Shown piece by piece: positions 9,490-17,502 of a stretch of DNA of 55,759 nucleotides (within the stretch, counting starts at the first letter, position 1; each line of letters begins with the position of its first letter). The notes under the pieces are model-generated. The model worked only from the letters and a program-made list of their open reading frames with translations, searched no databases and had not been told where the DNA came from. A program made the translations under genes and the position numbers. The DNA is from Bacteroidota bacterium (GTDB lineage Bacteria; Bacteroidota; Bacteroidia; JABEUT01), in contig JABDCA010000018.1 of assembly GCA_013288345.1 (NCBI GenBank), positions 1 to 55,759 on the forward strand, in the 5' to 3' direction.

Positions 9490-10773
9490 TTATAGTATCA
9501 TCCCTGCCCCAACGGTTTCGTTGGTGGCTTCATCAATAAGTATAATGCTGCCTGTGCGGCGGTTCTTGCGGTAACTGTCGAAGAATAAAGGGCTGGTGGT
9601 GCGTATGGTTATTCTGCCTACATCGTTCAGTTTTATCTCTTTATCATCTTCAATACGATGCAGGGTATTGATGTTTATTTTGTATTGAATACTCTTTACT
9701 ACGCAACGGGCATCCTTAGTAGTATGCTTTATCATATACTTGCCACCCACAATTAGTTTATTTTCATTCAGCCAGCAGATCATCATGTCAATGTCCTGCT
9801 CAATTTTTGGTTGGTTATGTTCACGCACAAGCATATCGCCGCGGCTCAGGTCTATATTATCTTCCAGCAACATAGTTACCGACATACCCGGGTAAGCTTC
9901 TTCTATTGGCCCATCGTAAGTATCTATCGCTTTTATTTTGCTTACTGTACCTGAAGGCAGTGCCATTACCTTATCGCCTTTTTTAAATATACCACCTGCC
10001 ACTTTACCGGCGTAGCCTCTGTAATCATGGTACTCATCAGACTGCGGACGGATAACATATTGAACAGGAAAGCGGCAATCGATCAGGTTTTCATCACTTG
10101 CCACGTGAATATTTTCAAGTAAGTATAATAGTGTACTGCCACCATACCAGGGCATGTTGGTCGATTTATCTACCACATTATCGCCTGTAAGCGCTGCAAT
10201 AGGTATAAACTGCACATCTACTACTTCCAGCTTCGATGAGAACTTTTCGTACTCTGCACGTATCTTTTCAAATACCTCTTCTTTATAACCAACCAGGTCC
10301 ATTTTGTTTATACAAACTATAATGTGCCTGATACCAATAAGCGAAGTAATAAGCGTATGCCTGAGTGTTTGTTCGGTAATGCCATTGCGGGCATCTATCA
10401 TAATAATGGCCAGGTTAGCGGTTGATGAACCGGTAACCATATTGCGTGTGTACTGTATATGCCCGGGAGTATCGGCAATAATAAACTTGCGGCGCGGGGT
10501 AGAGAAATACCTGTAAGCCACATCAATGGTAATACCCTGTTCGCGCTCGGCACGGAGGCCATCGGTAAGTAAAGCAAGATTCACTTGCTCTTCACCTCGC
10601 TGTTCGCTCGAACGTTTTATAGCTTCGTATTGATCTTCAAAAATAGATTTACTATCGTATAACAAACGCCCAATGAGTGTGCTCTTGCCATCATCAACAC
10701 TGCCTGCGGTGAACAAGCGCAACAGGCCACGAGTGGCTGCAGGTAATGGCTTATGTATAGTAGAGTCTTTCAT
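9490..10773 (-). CDS. cysN: Sulfate adenylyltransferase subunit 1 (GTPase)
   Basis: The GTP-hydrolysing regulatory subunit of ATP sulfurylase; with CysD it makes adenosine 5'-phosphosulfate from sulfate and ATP. Length is 427 aa from the ATG at 10773. Eight further residues upstream are possible but fall in the intergenic repeat. EF-Tu-like G motifs are intact: GSVDDGKST at 24-32, DTPGH at 101-105 and NKMD at 156-159. Beta-barrel domains II and III follow from about residue 225. There is no fused APS kinase (CysC) domain. It lies downstream of cysD on the same strand, separated by a 124-nt spacer with imperfect inverted repeats. No cysC or cysH is visible here. Confidence 0.93.
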   Translation of the reverse strand: MKDSTIHKPLPAATRGLLRLFTAGSVDDGKSTLIGRLLYDSKSIFEDQYEAIKRSSEQRGEEQVNLALLTDGLRAEREQGITIDVAYRYFSTPRRKFIIADTPGHIQYTRNMVTGSSTANLAIIMIDARNGITEQTLRHTLITSLIGIRHIIVCINKMDLVGYKEEVFEKIRAEYEKFSSKLEVVDVQFIPIAALTGDNVVDKSTNMPWYGGSTLLYLLENIHVASDENLIDCRFPVQYVIRPQSDEYHDYRGYAGKVAGGIFKKGDKVMALPSGTVSKIKAIDTYDGPIEEAYPGMSVTMLLEDNIDLSRGDMLVREHNQPKIEQDIDMMICWLNENKLIVGGKYMIKHTTKDARCVVKSIQYKININTLHRIEDDKEIKLNDVGRITIRTTSPLFFDSYRKNRRTGSIILIDEATNETVGAGMIL

Positions 10774-10776
10774 GAA

Positions 10777-10890
10777 ATAATATCGAATATCGAACATCGA
10801 ATGCTGAATTTCGAAGTGTTGGACTTTTGATTTTTTTCTATTGTAGTTAATTTCATAATTCGATATTCCTTATTGGGTATTCGATATTTG
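10777..10890. repeat. TCGATATTC/GAATATCGA-type intergenic repeat between cysD and cysN
   Basis: Left block 10781-10818 carries repeated ATCGAA units (TATCGAATATCGAACATCGAA). Right block 10849-10890 carries the reverse orientation (ATTCGATATTCC … GGTATTCGATATTTG). Together they form an imperfect inverted repeat around a ~30-nt AT-rich centre. Similar repeats are frequent in Bacteroidota genomes. It splits the two genes of an otherwise tight pair, and could be folded in the cysDN mRNA. Confidence 0.6.
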
Positions 10891-10897
10891 TAGTTTC

Positions 10898-11800
10898 TCA
10901 GAAGTATCCTGCTTTTTTACGGTCTTCCATCGCTGCTTCAGAGCGCTTATCATCTGCCCGTGTGCCTCTTTCAGTAACACGCGATGCAGCAATTTCTTCA
11001 ATCACTTCATCAATGTTCGATGCGGTAGATTCAACTGCTCCGGTACATGACATATCGCCAATGGTACGAAAACGTATGATCCTTTCTTCGTACTTTTCTG
11101 TATCTCTTAATTTTAAAAATGGAGATTTTGCCAATAGCTGTCCGTCTCTGCTTACGACCTCACGATTGTGCGAGAAGTAAATAGATGGCAAAGGAATATT
11201 TTCATCTTTTATGTATTGCCATACATCAAGCTCTGTCCAGTTGCTTAAAGGAAAAACACGGAAGTTCTCACCTATATTTTTTTTGCCATTAAAGAGATCC
11301 CATAATTCAGGGCGTTGGTTCTTAGGGTTCCATTGCCCGAATTCATCACGATGAGAGAAGAACCTTTCTTTTGCTCTTGCCTTTTCTTCATCCCTGCGGG
11401 CGCCACCAATACAGGCATCTAACTTTAATTCTTCAATAGCATCGAGTAAGGTTACAGTTTGCAATAAATTACGGCTGGCATTATATCCGGTCTCTTCTTT
11501 TACCCGGCCTTTATCAATCGAGTCTTGTACATAACGTACTATAAGGCGTGCATCAATTTTTTTAACCCACTCATCGCGGTAAGTAATCGTCTCGCCAAAA
11601 TTGTGGCCCGTATCAATATGCATTAAGGCAAACGGAATTTTTGCCGGAAAAAATGCTTTACGCGCTAAATAGCTCACTACTATAGAATCTTTCCCACCCG
11701 AAAAAAGCAAAGCTGTCTTCTCAAACTGGGCAGCTACTTCACGTAATACGTAAATAGCTTCCGATTCAAGTTCTTCCAGATGATGAGTATTTGCGTGCAT
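10898..11800 (-). CDS. cysD: Sulfate adenylyltransferase subunit 2
   Basis: The catalytic subunit of ATP sulfurylase, transferring the adenylyl group of ATP to sulfate in the first step of assimilation. The 300-aa length is typical. The PP-loop is SGGKDS at residues 34-39, in a PAPS-reductase-like alpha-hydrolase fold. Further family blocks seen are MHIDTGHNF, GGARRDEEKARAKER and WTELDVWQYI. The ATG at 11800 follows a TAnnTTTG box (11822-11829, minus strand) by 21 nt, so cysD is the first gene of a cysDN unit. recJ ends 39 nt upstream and is probably transcribed separately. Confidence 0.94.
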   Translation of the reverse strand: MHANTHHLEELESEAIYVLREVAAQFEKTALLFSGGKDSIVVSYLARKAFFPAKIPFALMHIDTGHNFGETITYRDEWVKKIDARLIVRYVQDSIDKGRVKEETGYNASRNLLQTVTLLDAIEELKLDACIGGARRDEEKARAKERFFSHRDEFGQWNPKNQRPELWDLFNGKKNIGENFRVFPLSNWTELDVWQYIKDENIPLPSIYFSHNREVVSRDGQLLAKSPFLKLRDTEKYEERIIRFRTIGDMSCTGAVESTASNIDEVIEEIAASRVTERGTRADDKRSEAAMEDRKKAGYF

Positions 11801-11821
11801 TTTTTCTGTTAACTGGTATTA

Positions 11822-11829
11822 CAAATATA
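11822..11829 (-). promoter_or_regulatory. -7 box of cysDN
   Basis: On the minus strand the sequence reads TATATTTG, an exact TAnnTTTG match, 21 nt upstream of the cysD ATG and within the recJ-cysD spacer. A -33 element is not obvious. Confidence 0.6.
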
Positions 11830-11838
11830 ATGAATAGC

Positions 11839-13545
11839 TTAAGCCTTAACGTCTTTCAGGTTCAATTCAATGCTGGTAGTGCCGTTCCATTCGTTTTCGC
11901 GCAAGCTGTAACTTATACGGAATGGCTTACCTGATGCCACTATTTTCAGGTGTTCACCCATATCAAAGCCTATAACGTTAAACGAAGTGTTAGGGTTGTC
12001 CGCTTGCATAACATTCATCCGTAGGTGGTTACTGCCTACAACTTTGGGTTCGTATTTAGTAATTACATTATCTGAATAAAAAACAGGCGCCATATTTCCA
12101 GGTCCAAATGGGGCAAGCTGTTTTAATATTTTGTAAAAGCCATCGTTGATAGATGATAATGGCAATGGCGCATCAATTTCAATTACAGGACGAAGCAATT
12201 CTTCAGGTATGCTTTCTGAAACCACTTTTTCAAATAGCGCAATAAACGCAGGCAGATTCTCTTCGGCCATAGTTAAACCTGCAGCATATTTATGTCCGCC
12301 AAACTGTTCTAATAAATGCGAACATGCATCAATGGCTTCATACAGGTCGAAGTCTCTTACCGAGCGTGCCGAACCAGTTATTTTTCCATTCGATTTGGTA
12401 AGTATAATAGTAGGGCGGTAATAATGTTTTTCGATAAGACGAGATGCTACAATACCAATTACTCCTTTGTGCCATTCAGGGTTGTAGAGGACTGTTGTCT
12501 TTTTCTTTTTCAGTGAATGATCCGCTTCCAGCATATTTATTGCTTCCTGCGTAATCATGGTATCAACATCTCTTCTTTCGAAGTTTGTTTTGTTTACCGA
12601 ATCACTGCTGAACTTTGCTTTTTCAGGGTTATCGGCTATCAGTAACTCCACAGCATTTTTACCGGTTTCAATTCTTCCGGCAGAATTAATACGTGGCCCG
12701 AATACAAATACAAGATCATTAACTGTAATTTGTTTTTGCAATTGCACTAGGTCAATAATAGCTTTAAAGCCAGCCCTTGGTGCACTATTTATTCTTTTTA
12801 GCCCATGAAAAGTGAGTGTACGATTCTCTCCTGTAATAGGTACTATATCTGATGCAATGCTAAGGCCAACCAGATCGAGGTATTGCTCCAGCATATCAAA
12901 TGGCATGTCATAATTTATGGCAAGAGCCTGTATCAGTTTAAAGCCAATACCACAACCGGGCAGTTCTTTGTAAGGGTATTCACAATCTGTACGTTTAGGA
13001 TTCAGAATGGCAACAGCCTCCGGCAATGTTTTATCGGGTTTGTGGTGGTCACAAATAATAAATTCTATTCCCTTTTCAGTAGCATAGCTTACCTTATCAT
13101 GCGCTTTAATACCACAATCAAGCGCTACAATAAGTTTATATCCGTTCTCGGCAGCATAGTCAACTCCTTTAAACGAAATGCCATATCCTTCAGCATACCT
13201 GTCTGGTATATAATAGCCACAATTCAACGCTAAAAATTTCAAAAAGGTATATACTAATGCTACCGATGAAGTTCCATCTACATCATAATCGCCATACACT
13301 AATATCTTCTCATGGTTTATTGCAGCGTCGGCTATTCGCTTCACTGCCTTATCCATGTCCTTCATTTGAAAAGGATCGTGCAAGGATTTAAGATCGGGCC
13401 TGAAAAATTCTTTAGCCTGGTCGTATGTCTCTACCCCTCGTTGCACAAGCAAGTTCGCTATAACAGGACTTACCCGTATAGCCTCAACCAGTTTAAGCAC
13501 CTTGTCTTCAGGAGCCTGTTCCTTTACGTTCCAGCGTTTTTCCAT
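11839..13545 (-). CDS. recJ: Single-stranded-DNA-specific exonuclease RecJ
   Basis: A 5'-3' exonuclease of the DHH phosphoesterase superfamily acting in recombination and mismatch or base-excision repair. Length is 568 aa, normal for the family. DHH motifs are visible: YGDYDVDGTSS at 84-94, ALDCGIK at 141-147 and CDHHKP at 165-170. The DHHA1 motif FGGHKYAAGL is near residue 405, and a C-terminal OB-fold region covers about 455-568. Its ATG shares one base with the stop of trhO (TAATG arrangement), so the two are probably translationally coupled. Confidence 0.95.
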   Translation of the reverse strand: MEKRWNVKEQAPEDKVLKLVEAIRVSPVIANLLVQRGVETYDQAKEFFRPDLKSLHDPFQMKDMDKAVKRIADAAINHEKILVYGDYDVDGTSSVALVYTFLKFLALNCGYYIPDRYAEGYGISFKGVDYAAENGYKLIVALDCGIKAHDKVSYATEKGIEFIICDHHKPDKTLPEAVAILNPKRTDCEYPYKELPGCGIGFKLIQALAINYDMPFDMLEQYLDLVGLSIASDIVPITGENRTLTFHGLKRINSAPRAGFKAIIDLVQLQKQITVNDLVFVFGPRINSAGRIETGKNAVELLIADNPEKAKFSSDSVNKTNFERRDVDTMITQEAINMLEADHSLKKKKTTVLYNPEWHKGVIGIVASRLIEKHYYRPTIILTKSNGKITGSARSVRDFDLYEAIDACSHLLEQFGGHKYAAGLTMAEENLPAFIALFEKVVSESIPEELLRPVIEIDAPLPLSSINDGFYKILKQLAPFGPGNMAPVFYSDNVITKYEPKVVGSNHLRMNVMQADNPNTSFNVIGFDMGEHLKIVASGKPFRISYSLRENEWNGTTSIELNLKDVKA

Positions 13546-14498
13546 TAAATAGTATTAGCCATAACCTTGTCGTAATCAGCAAGGCATTTATCGCCACAGC
13601 AGCCTTTTCTTTCTTCTGAACATTTTTCGCATTGTATATGCAGGGTATGGCAAGGTTCATACGAACAGTTTATCTGCCTTTCTGAAACCACACCGCAACA
13701 ATGGCATTTACTTAAAATATCGTCGGTTACTTTTTCCGATAACCGTTCATCGAACACAAAATTCTTTCCAATAAACTTCGATTCCAGTCCGTGTTTTTTT
13801 ACCTGGTGTACATATTGTATTATACCGCCATGTAGCTGGTACACGTTCTCATATCCATTATGCTTAAGCCATGCACTGGCTTTTTCGCAGCGTATTCCGC
13901 CGGTGCAGTATAGCAGTATATTCTTGTCTCTTTTATCTTCTAATACTTCTAAAACCTTTGGCAGTTCATCACGGAAATTCTTAACATCGGGGCAAATAGC
14001 ATTATAGAACCTGCCCACTTCGCTTTCGTAGTTATTACGCATATCAACCACCACTGTTTCAGGCTCATCAACCATTTTATGAAAGGTAAGTGCATCAAGC
14101 CTTTGCCCTGTATTGGTAGTGTCAAAGGCATCATCTTTCAACCCGTCGGCCACAATCTTTTTCTTTACCTTCATTATAAGCGCAAAAAACGATTTGTTAT
14201 CATCCTCTATGGCGTATTTAAAAGGCACTTCTTTAAAAATAGGTATCTGGTAAAGGTGTTCCTCGAAAGCTTTAAAATTGTGCTCAGGTACACTTAACTG
14301 GGCATTGATACCTTCTTTAGCCACATATATGCGGCCCAATACATTAAGACTTTGCCAGTAGGCATATAATTCATCGCGCAAGTTTACCGGGTGCTCAATA
14401 TTCACGTAGCGATAAAAGGAAAGTGTTATCCTTTTAAACGTTTCCGCTTTTACCTTTTCGCGTAATTCTTTCTTATTTACCCTGTTATATAGAAACAT
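13545..14498 (-). CDS. trhO: tRNA uridine-34 hydroxylase, rhodanese family
   Basis: The TrhO/YceA family carries out O2-dependent hydroxylation of wobble uridine 34 to 5-hydroxyuridine in certain tRNAs. Length is 317 aa from the ATG at 14498; this start is preceded by AAGGA and a TAnnTTTG promoter, while the more upstream possible start is TTG. An N-terminal acylphosphatase-like domain is followed by a rhodanese domain whose active loop is CTGGIRCEK. A Cys-rich C-terminal tail (CHCCG, CSYEPCH, CEKC, CCGDKC) may bind metal. It is first gene of a trhO-recJ pair with one-base overlap. Confidence 0.92.
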   Translation of the reverse strand: MFLYNRVNKKELREKVKAETFKRITLSFYRYVNIEHPVNLRDELYAYWQSLNVLGRIYVAKEGINAQLSVPEHNFKAFEEHLYQIPIFKEVPFKYAIEDDNKSFFALIMKVKKKIVADGLKDDAFDTTNTGQRLDALTFHKMVDEPETVVVDMRNNYESEVGRFYNAICPDVKNFRDELPKVLEVLEDKRDKNILLYCTGGIRCEKASAWLKHNGYENVYQLHGGIIQYVHQVKKHGLESKFIGKNFVFDERLSEKVTDDILSKCHCCGVVSERQINCSYEPCHTLHIQCEKCSEERKGCCGDKCLADYDKVMANTI

Positions 14499-14516
14499 GT
14501 ATATCCTTGAAAGGTG

Positions 14517-14524
14517 CAAATTTA
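14517..14524 (-). promoter_or_regulatory. -7 box of trhO-recJ
   Basis: On the minus strand this reads TAAATTTG, matching TAnnTTTG, 18 nt upstream of the trhO ATG. Confidence 0.6.
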
Positions 14525-14726
14525 GCGTTTTTGGCTAAAACTGCTCATTTTATAGCCTTATCTTATTCAGGGGTAACATATTCATACATACAACCTTTAG
14601 ATTGCAGAATCTGTGAATTATGTAAATGTATGGACTATTACTGTAATGCTTTAAAGGCAGTGTATTCTCACCTTTGTTCCGTAATGATTTAATACTCACC
14701 GGAATTTAAAAAGAGGGGCTCAAAAT

Positions 14727-15218
14727 ATGGAAATGCAAGGCACAAATTTATTTATAGTGGATGACAACAAATTATTGGTTGCAACACTTAGCCAATACCT
14801 GCAGAACAGGTTTGGACCCAGTATGCATATAACGACCTTTAACAGTGGAGAAAGCTGTTTGGAGAAAATTGATGAAAAAACGGATATTGTTATTCTTGAT
14901 TATCAAATGGAAGGCAAAAATGGCCTGGAAGTTTTGAAGTCTATCAAAGCGGTTAATTCAAAAACAGAAGTTATTATGTTGTCGAGTAATGAGGATATGG
15001 CCTTGTCAATAGAGTCATTTAAATCGGGCGCTAAAGATTACGTAATAAAAGGCACGGGCTCATGGAAAAAAGTAGGCAAACTGGTTAACCATGTTGTTAC
15101 AGCACCTATAAGGCTTATGGTGAAAGAATTCAGTATATCAAAGCAATTAGCCATTCTGCTAACTGCATTTATTGTAATTGGTATAGTAGTATTTTGTGCA
15201 TTACAAATGATGAAATAA
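14727..15218 (+). CDS. Receiver-domain protein with C-terminal membrane anchor
   Basis: A 163-aa response-regulator receiver domain (about 1-122) with no DNA-binding output domain. Acidic pocket D12-D13, phospho-acceptor D58 (VILDYQMEG), switch Ser86 and Lys108 (YVIKG) are all present, so it should be phosphorylatable. After a basic linker (KEFSISKQ) it ends in one strongly hydrophobic segment, about 140-160 (LAILLTAFIVIGIVVFCAL). This predicts a receiver tethered to the cytoplasmic face of the inner membrane. The next gene, 46 nt downstream, is an Hpt protein, so the two probably form a phosphorelay module. The kinase is not in the window. Tethered orphan receivers are unusual and the output is unknown. 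Confidence 0.8.
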   Translation: MEMQGTNLFIVDDNKLLVATLSQYLQNRFGPSMHITTFNSGESCLEKIDEKTDIVILDYQMEGKNGLEVLKSIKAVNSKTEVIMLSSNEDMALSIESFKSGAKDYVIKGTGSWKKVGKLVNHVVTAPIRLMVKEFSISKQLAILLTAFIVIGIVVFCALQMMK

Positions 15219-15264
15219 TACAGATAAAAAGTATATATATGATTAGTAACCGGGGGAACAAGAA

Positions 15265-15636
15265 ATGGTAAAAGAAGAAAGCTCAGTTAAAAAGATATGC
15301 GATTTCAGGTATCTTACGGAGATGATGGGAGGAAAAAAACCTTTGATAGCAGGAATTATGAATACTTTTCTAACTCAGATACCAGAAGAGATAAATGGTA
15401 TTAATGATGGCATAGCCAGAACAAATTACCCGGCTATTATGAACTTTTCTCATAACATGAGGTCAACTGTATCTATAATGGGTATTGCAGTGCTTAAGCC
15501 CATTTTGCAGGAAATGGAAAACCTGGCAAAAGAAGCAATGAATATGGATAAAATAAAGGAATTAAATCAAAAGGTTAATTCATTGTGTACGCAGGCAATT
15601 GAAGAAATTGAAAAAGAGAAATTCAATTACGTTTAA
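15265..15636 (+). CDS. Histidine phosphotransfer (Hpt) domain protein
   Basis: A 123-aa mostly helical protein matching an Hpt four-helix bundle. The candidate phosphorylated residue is His63 in FSHNMRSTVSIMG, the equivalent of the HxxKS signature with Arg in place of Lys. The surrounding pattern ('F…IP.EI..I…….Y..I….H.MRS….MG…L……E') is typical. There is no membrane segment or second domain. It is 46 nt downstream of the membrane-anchored receiver on the same strand, so phosphotransfer between them is likely. It ends 4 nt from the convergent BNR-protein gene. Confidence 0.78.
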   Translation: MVKEESSVKKICDFRYLTEMMGGKKPLIAGIMNTFLTQIPEEINGINDGIARTNYPAIMNFSHNMRSTVSIMGIAVLKPILQEMENLAKEAMNMDKIKELNQKVNSLCTQAIEEIEKEKFNYV

Positions 15637-15640
15637 AAGC

Positions 15641-17230
15641 TTACTCTATAACCCACTTACCCCTTGCCAGTGTCTTTTCGCCTTGTACTAACGACCATAC
15701 ATAGGTACCTGTTGCAAGAGAATGGACTTTAATAGTATGCATGGTGCCTTCTCCAATAGGTAGTTCATCAACCTTTTTGCCATCTATACTAAATACCAGC
15801 ATGGTGCTGCCTTGTAATGATTGGGCAGTGTGGATCATTATATTGGTTTGGTTATGAAACGGGTTAGGGTACACATCAACCTTTATTGCCGGATTATCAG
15901 ATATAACAGGAACAGAAGTAAGTAATTTACTTATAGATGTAGCATTAAAAAAGGTGTTCTCTTTACCTGTGCGCATATCACTCCATAGTGCATAAACAGT
16001 CGAATCAGATACGGCACAGCCAAGGAAATCGTCACCATGAATAAGGGTAACAGCCGGAGAAACTGCATCGCTAATTCTAAAATTCGGAGCGTAGGTATTA
16101 CCACCATCTTTTGAGATGGTACCGTATATCTGAAAAGGTACAGTATCACCTGCGCCTGTATTACGCCTGTCGCGCCATACAGTTGCATAAGTTCCGTTTG
16201 GGGCAAAACTTCCCCATGCTAAATCATGGGCAGTATCATAAGCGCCTAACTTATCATCATTCAGGCGGACAGGCCCTGCCCAGGTTTTTCCTGCATTATG
16301 AGAATTGTAGGATACTACATCGGGTTCGCCAAAATGGTTCGATACGGCAGTTATAATAAGGTTAGTGGTATCAGCAGGGTTCGATGCAATGCTTATACCT
16401 TCTTTAACAAGTGAGTCGGCTGCGGGAATAGCATCGGCAGTAGTATAATTAACAGCAATATAAGGAGTAAAAGTATTACCACCGTTCGATGATTTAATAA
16501 CTACCAATCTTGGATAAACAGAATACTTGGTGTAGTATGAAAAATAAGCTGCATATAAAGTACCATTGGCAGAAACTGTTGTAAAAGCAGTTGCATCAGT
16601 TATGGAGCCTGTCGGAATGCTATCGTCCATTCGTTTTATTGGCGACCAGGTTGCACCACTATCGGTTGAATAGGTAAGCCATGGATAATGGGGTTGAGGT
16701 GTAAAGTATGCATTTTGACTGGTAAGGTAAACCCTTCCTGAATATGGGCCATTGCTTCCGTCGGCTGCTATCCATGGGCGGTCTATAGGTAAGTTAGGCT
16801 GCGCTTTATATGAAATAGCTTTTACGGGAGCTTTCCAGGTAATGCCACCATTTACGGAACGTGTAACCATAATATAACCTGAATCATTCGTCTTTAATCC
16901 CGAAAGGTCGATATAGGCTAAGTAAACACAACTATCCTTACCAAAATACATAGTTGGGTCGGCACAGGTAAACTTAGGCGATGCATGCGGTAATAGTTGA
17001 AGACTGCTCCATGTTTTTCCTCCATCGAACGAGGAGCGGGTGGCCATGGCATTCTCCAAATTGCTGGTAGAAAAATACATCCATGCGCTAACAAGGTGCT
17101 TTGGGTTTTTAGGATTGGCTGTCAAATAACATTCCCCATCCCAATAAATAGAATTAGACAGGTTGATGTTCTGCGAAAATGCCTGAATAGAAATATAACA
17201 GGCAAGGAGTAAAAGAATACTTTTTTTCAT
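15641..17230 (-). CDS. Secreted BNR/Asp-box repeat protein with T9SS sorting domain
   Basis: The 529-aa protein has a signal peptide (MKKSILLLLACYISIQAFS), a beta-propeller-like body with about six Asp-box repeats, and a type-A T9SS domain from about residue 445 ('VDVYPNPFHNQTNIMI…', '…LATGTYVWSLV'). The Asp boxes match S.DGG.TW: SFDGGKTW, SVNGGITW, STDSGATW, SSNGGNTF, SHNAGKTW and SKDGGNTY. Asp boxes occur in sialidases and in many non-enzymatic propellers. I did not recognise the sialidase arginine triad with confidence, so the enzymatic label should not be assumed. It likely acts outside the cell or on its surface. Its promoter is at 17280-17287. Confidence 0.8.
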   Translation of the reverse strand: MKKSILLLLACYISIQAFSQNINLSNSIYWDGECYLTANPKNPKHLVSAWMYFSTSNLENAMATRSSFDGGKTWSSLQLLPHASPKFTCADPTMYFGKDSCVYLAYIDLSGLKTNDSGYIMVTRSVNGGITWKAPVKAISYKAQPNLPIDRPWIAADGSNGPYSGRVYLTSQNAYFTPQPHYPWLTYSTDSGATWSPIKRMDDSIPTGSITDATAFTTVSANGTLYAAYFSYYTKYSVYPRLVVIKSSNGGNTFTPYIAVNYTTADAIPAADSLVKEGISIASNPADTTNLIITAVSNHFGEPDVVSYNSHNAGKTWAGPVRLNDDKLGAYDTAHDLAWGSFAPNGTYATVWRDRRNTGAGDTVPFQIYGTISKDGGNTYAPNFRISDAVSPAVTLIHGDDFLGCAVSDSTVYALWSDMRTGKENTFFNATSISKLLTSVPVISDNPAIKVDVYPNPFHNQTNIMIHTAQSLQGSTMLVFSIDGKKVDELPIGEGTMHTIKVHSLATGTYVWSLVQGEKTLARGKWVIE

Positions 17231-17279
17231 GATACTATGACAAATTGATCAAACAAAAGTTTAATCTATTCTGTAATAA

Positions 17280-17287
17280 CAAAGTTA
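17280..17287 (-). promoter_or_regulatory. -7 box upstream of BNR-repeat gene
   Basis: On the minus strand this reads TAACTTTG, matching TAnnTTTG, about 50 nt upstream of the ATG at 17230. The palindromic repeat begins about 20 bp further upstream. Confidence 0.4.
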
Positions 17288-17308
17288 TGAAATAATGGTA
17301 TTACTCAG

Positions 17309-17429
17309 CCCCAAACCTCTAAAGGGGCTTTAAATTAGATATGTCGTGCTGAGCTTGTCGAAGCATATTCAACTGACACTTCGACAGGCTCAGTGTGACG
17401 AGCGTTAAAGCCCCTTTAGGGGTTTGGGG
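17309..17429. repeat. 121-bp palindromic repeat, copy 1 (nested inverted repeats)
   Basis: Outer arms of 25 bp (17309-17333 and 17405-17429; CCCCAAAC … GTTTGGGG) match with one mismatch. Inner arms (TGAGCTTGTCGAAG and CTTCGACAGGCTCA) form a second inverted repeat. A second copy with the same nested layout lies at 39369-39490. Both sit between co-directional minus-strand genes. No transposase is inside, so it is a non-autonomous or REP/MITE-like element. Confidence 0.85.
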
Positions 17430-17437
17430 TACTAAAT

Positions 17438-17469
17438 AAAAAAGCCCCGCAGTAATGCGGGGCTTTTTT
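17438..17469. terminator. Strong terminator after the ECF-operon
   Basis: Perfect 13-bp arms (AAAAAAGCCCCGC and its complement) surround a 6-nt loop, with a T-run on the minus-strand side. It ends the four-gene operon whose last stop is at 17497. Confidence 0.85.
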
Positions 17470-17470
17470 A

Positions 17471-17502
17471 CTCAAACTTTATCTCAACCTCAAACTTTAT
17501 CT
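17471..17502. repeat. 14-bp direct repeat across the end of the PKD gene
   Basis: CTCAAACTTTATCT occurs at 17471-17484 and again at 17489-17502, an 18-bp period. The second copy overlaps the stop codon of the PKD-repeat gene at 17497-17499. A related CTCAACCTCAACC string occurs at the relA 3' end. Confidence 0.6.

Noticed and set aside
14507-14692. 61-codon frame upstream of the receiver gene
   Set aside because: It overlaps the trhO promoter, has no domain and no promoter of its own, and is most likely chance.
15641-17230. Firm assignment as sialidase
   Set aside because: Asp-box repeats alone do not prove sialidase activity, and I could not identify the arginine triad and catalytic Tyr/Glu pair with confidence.
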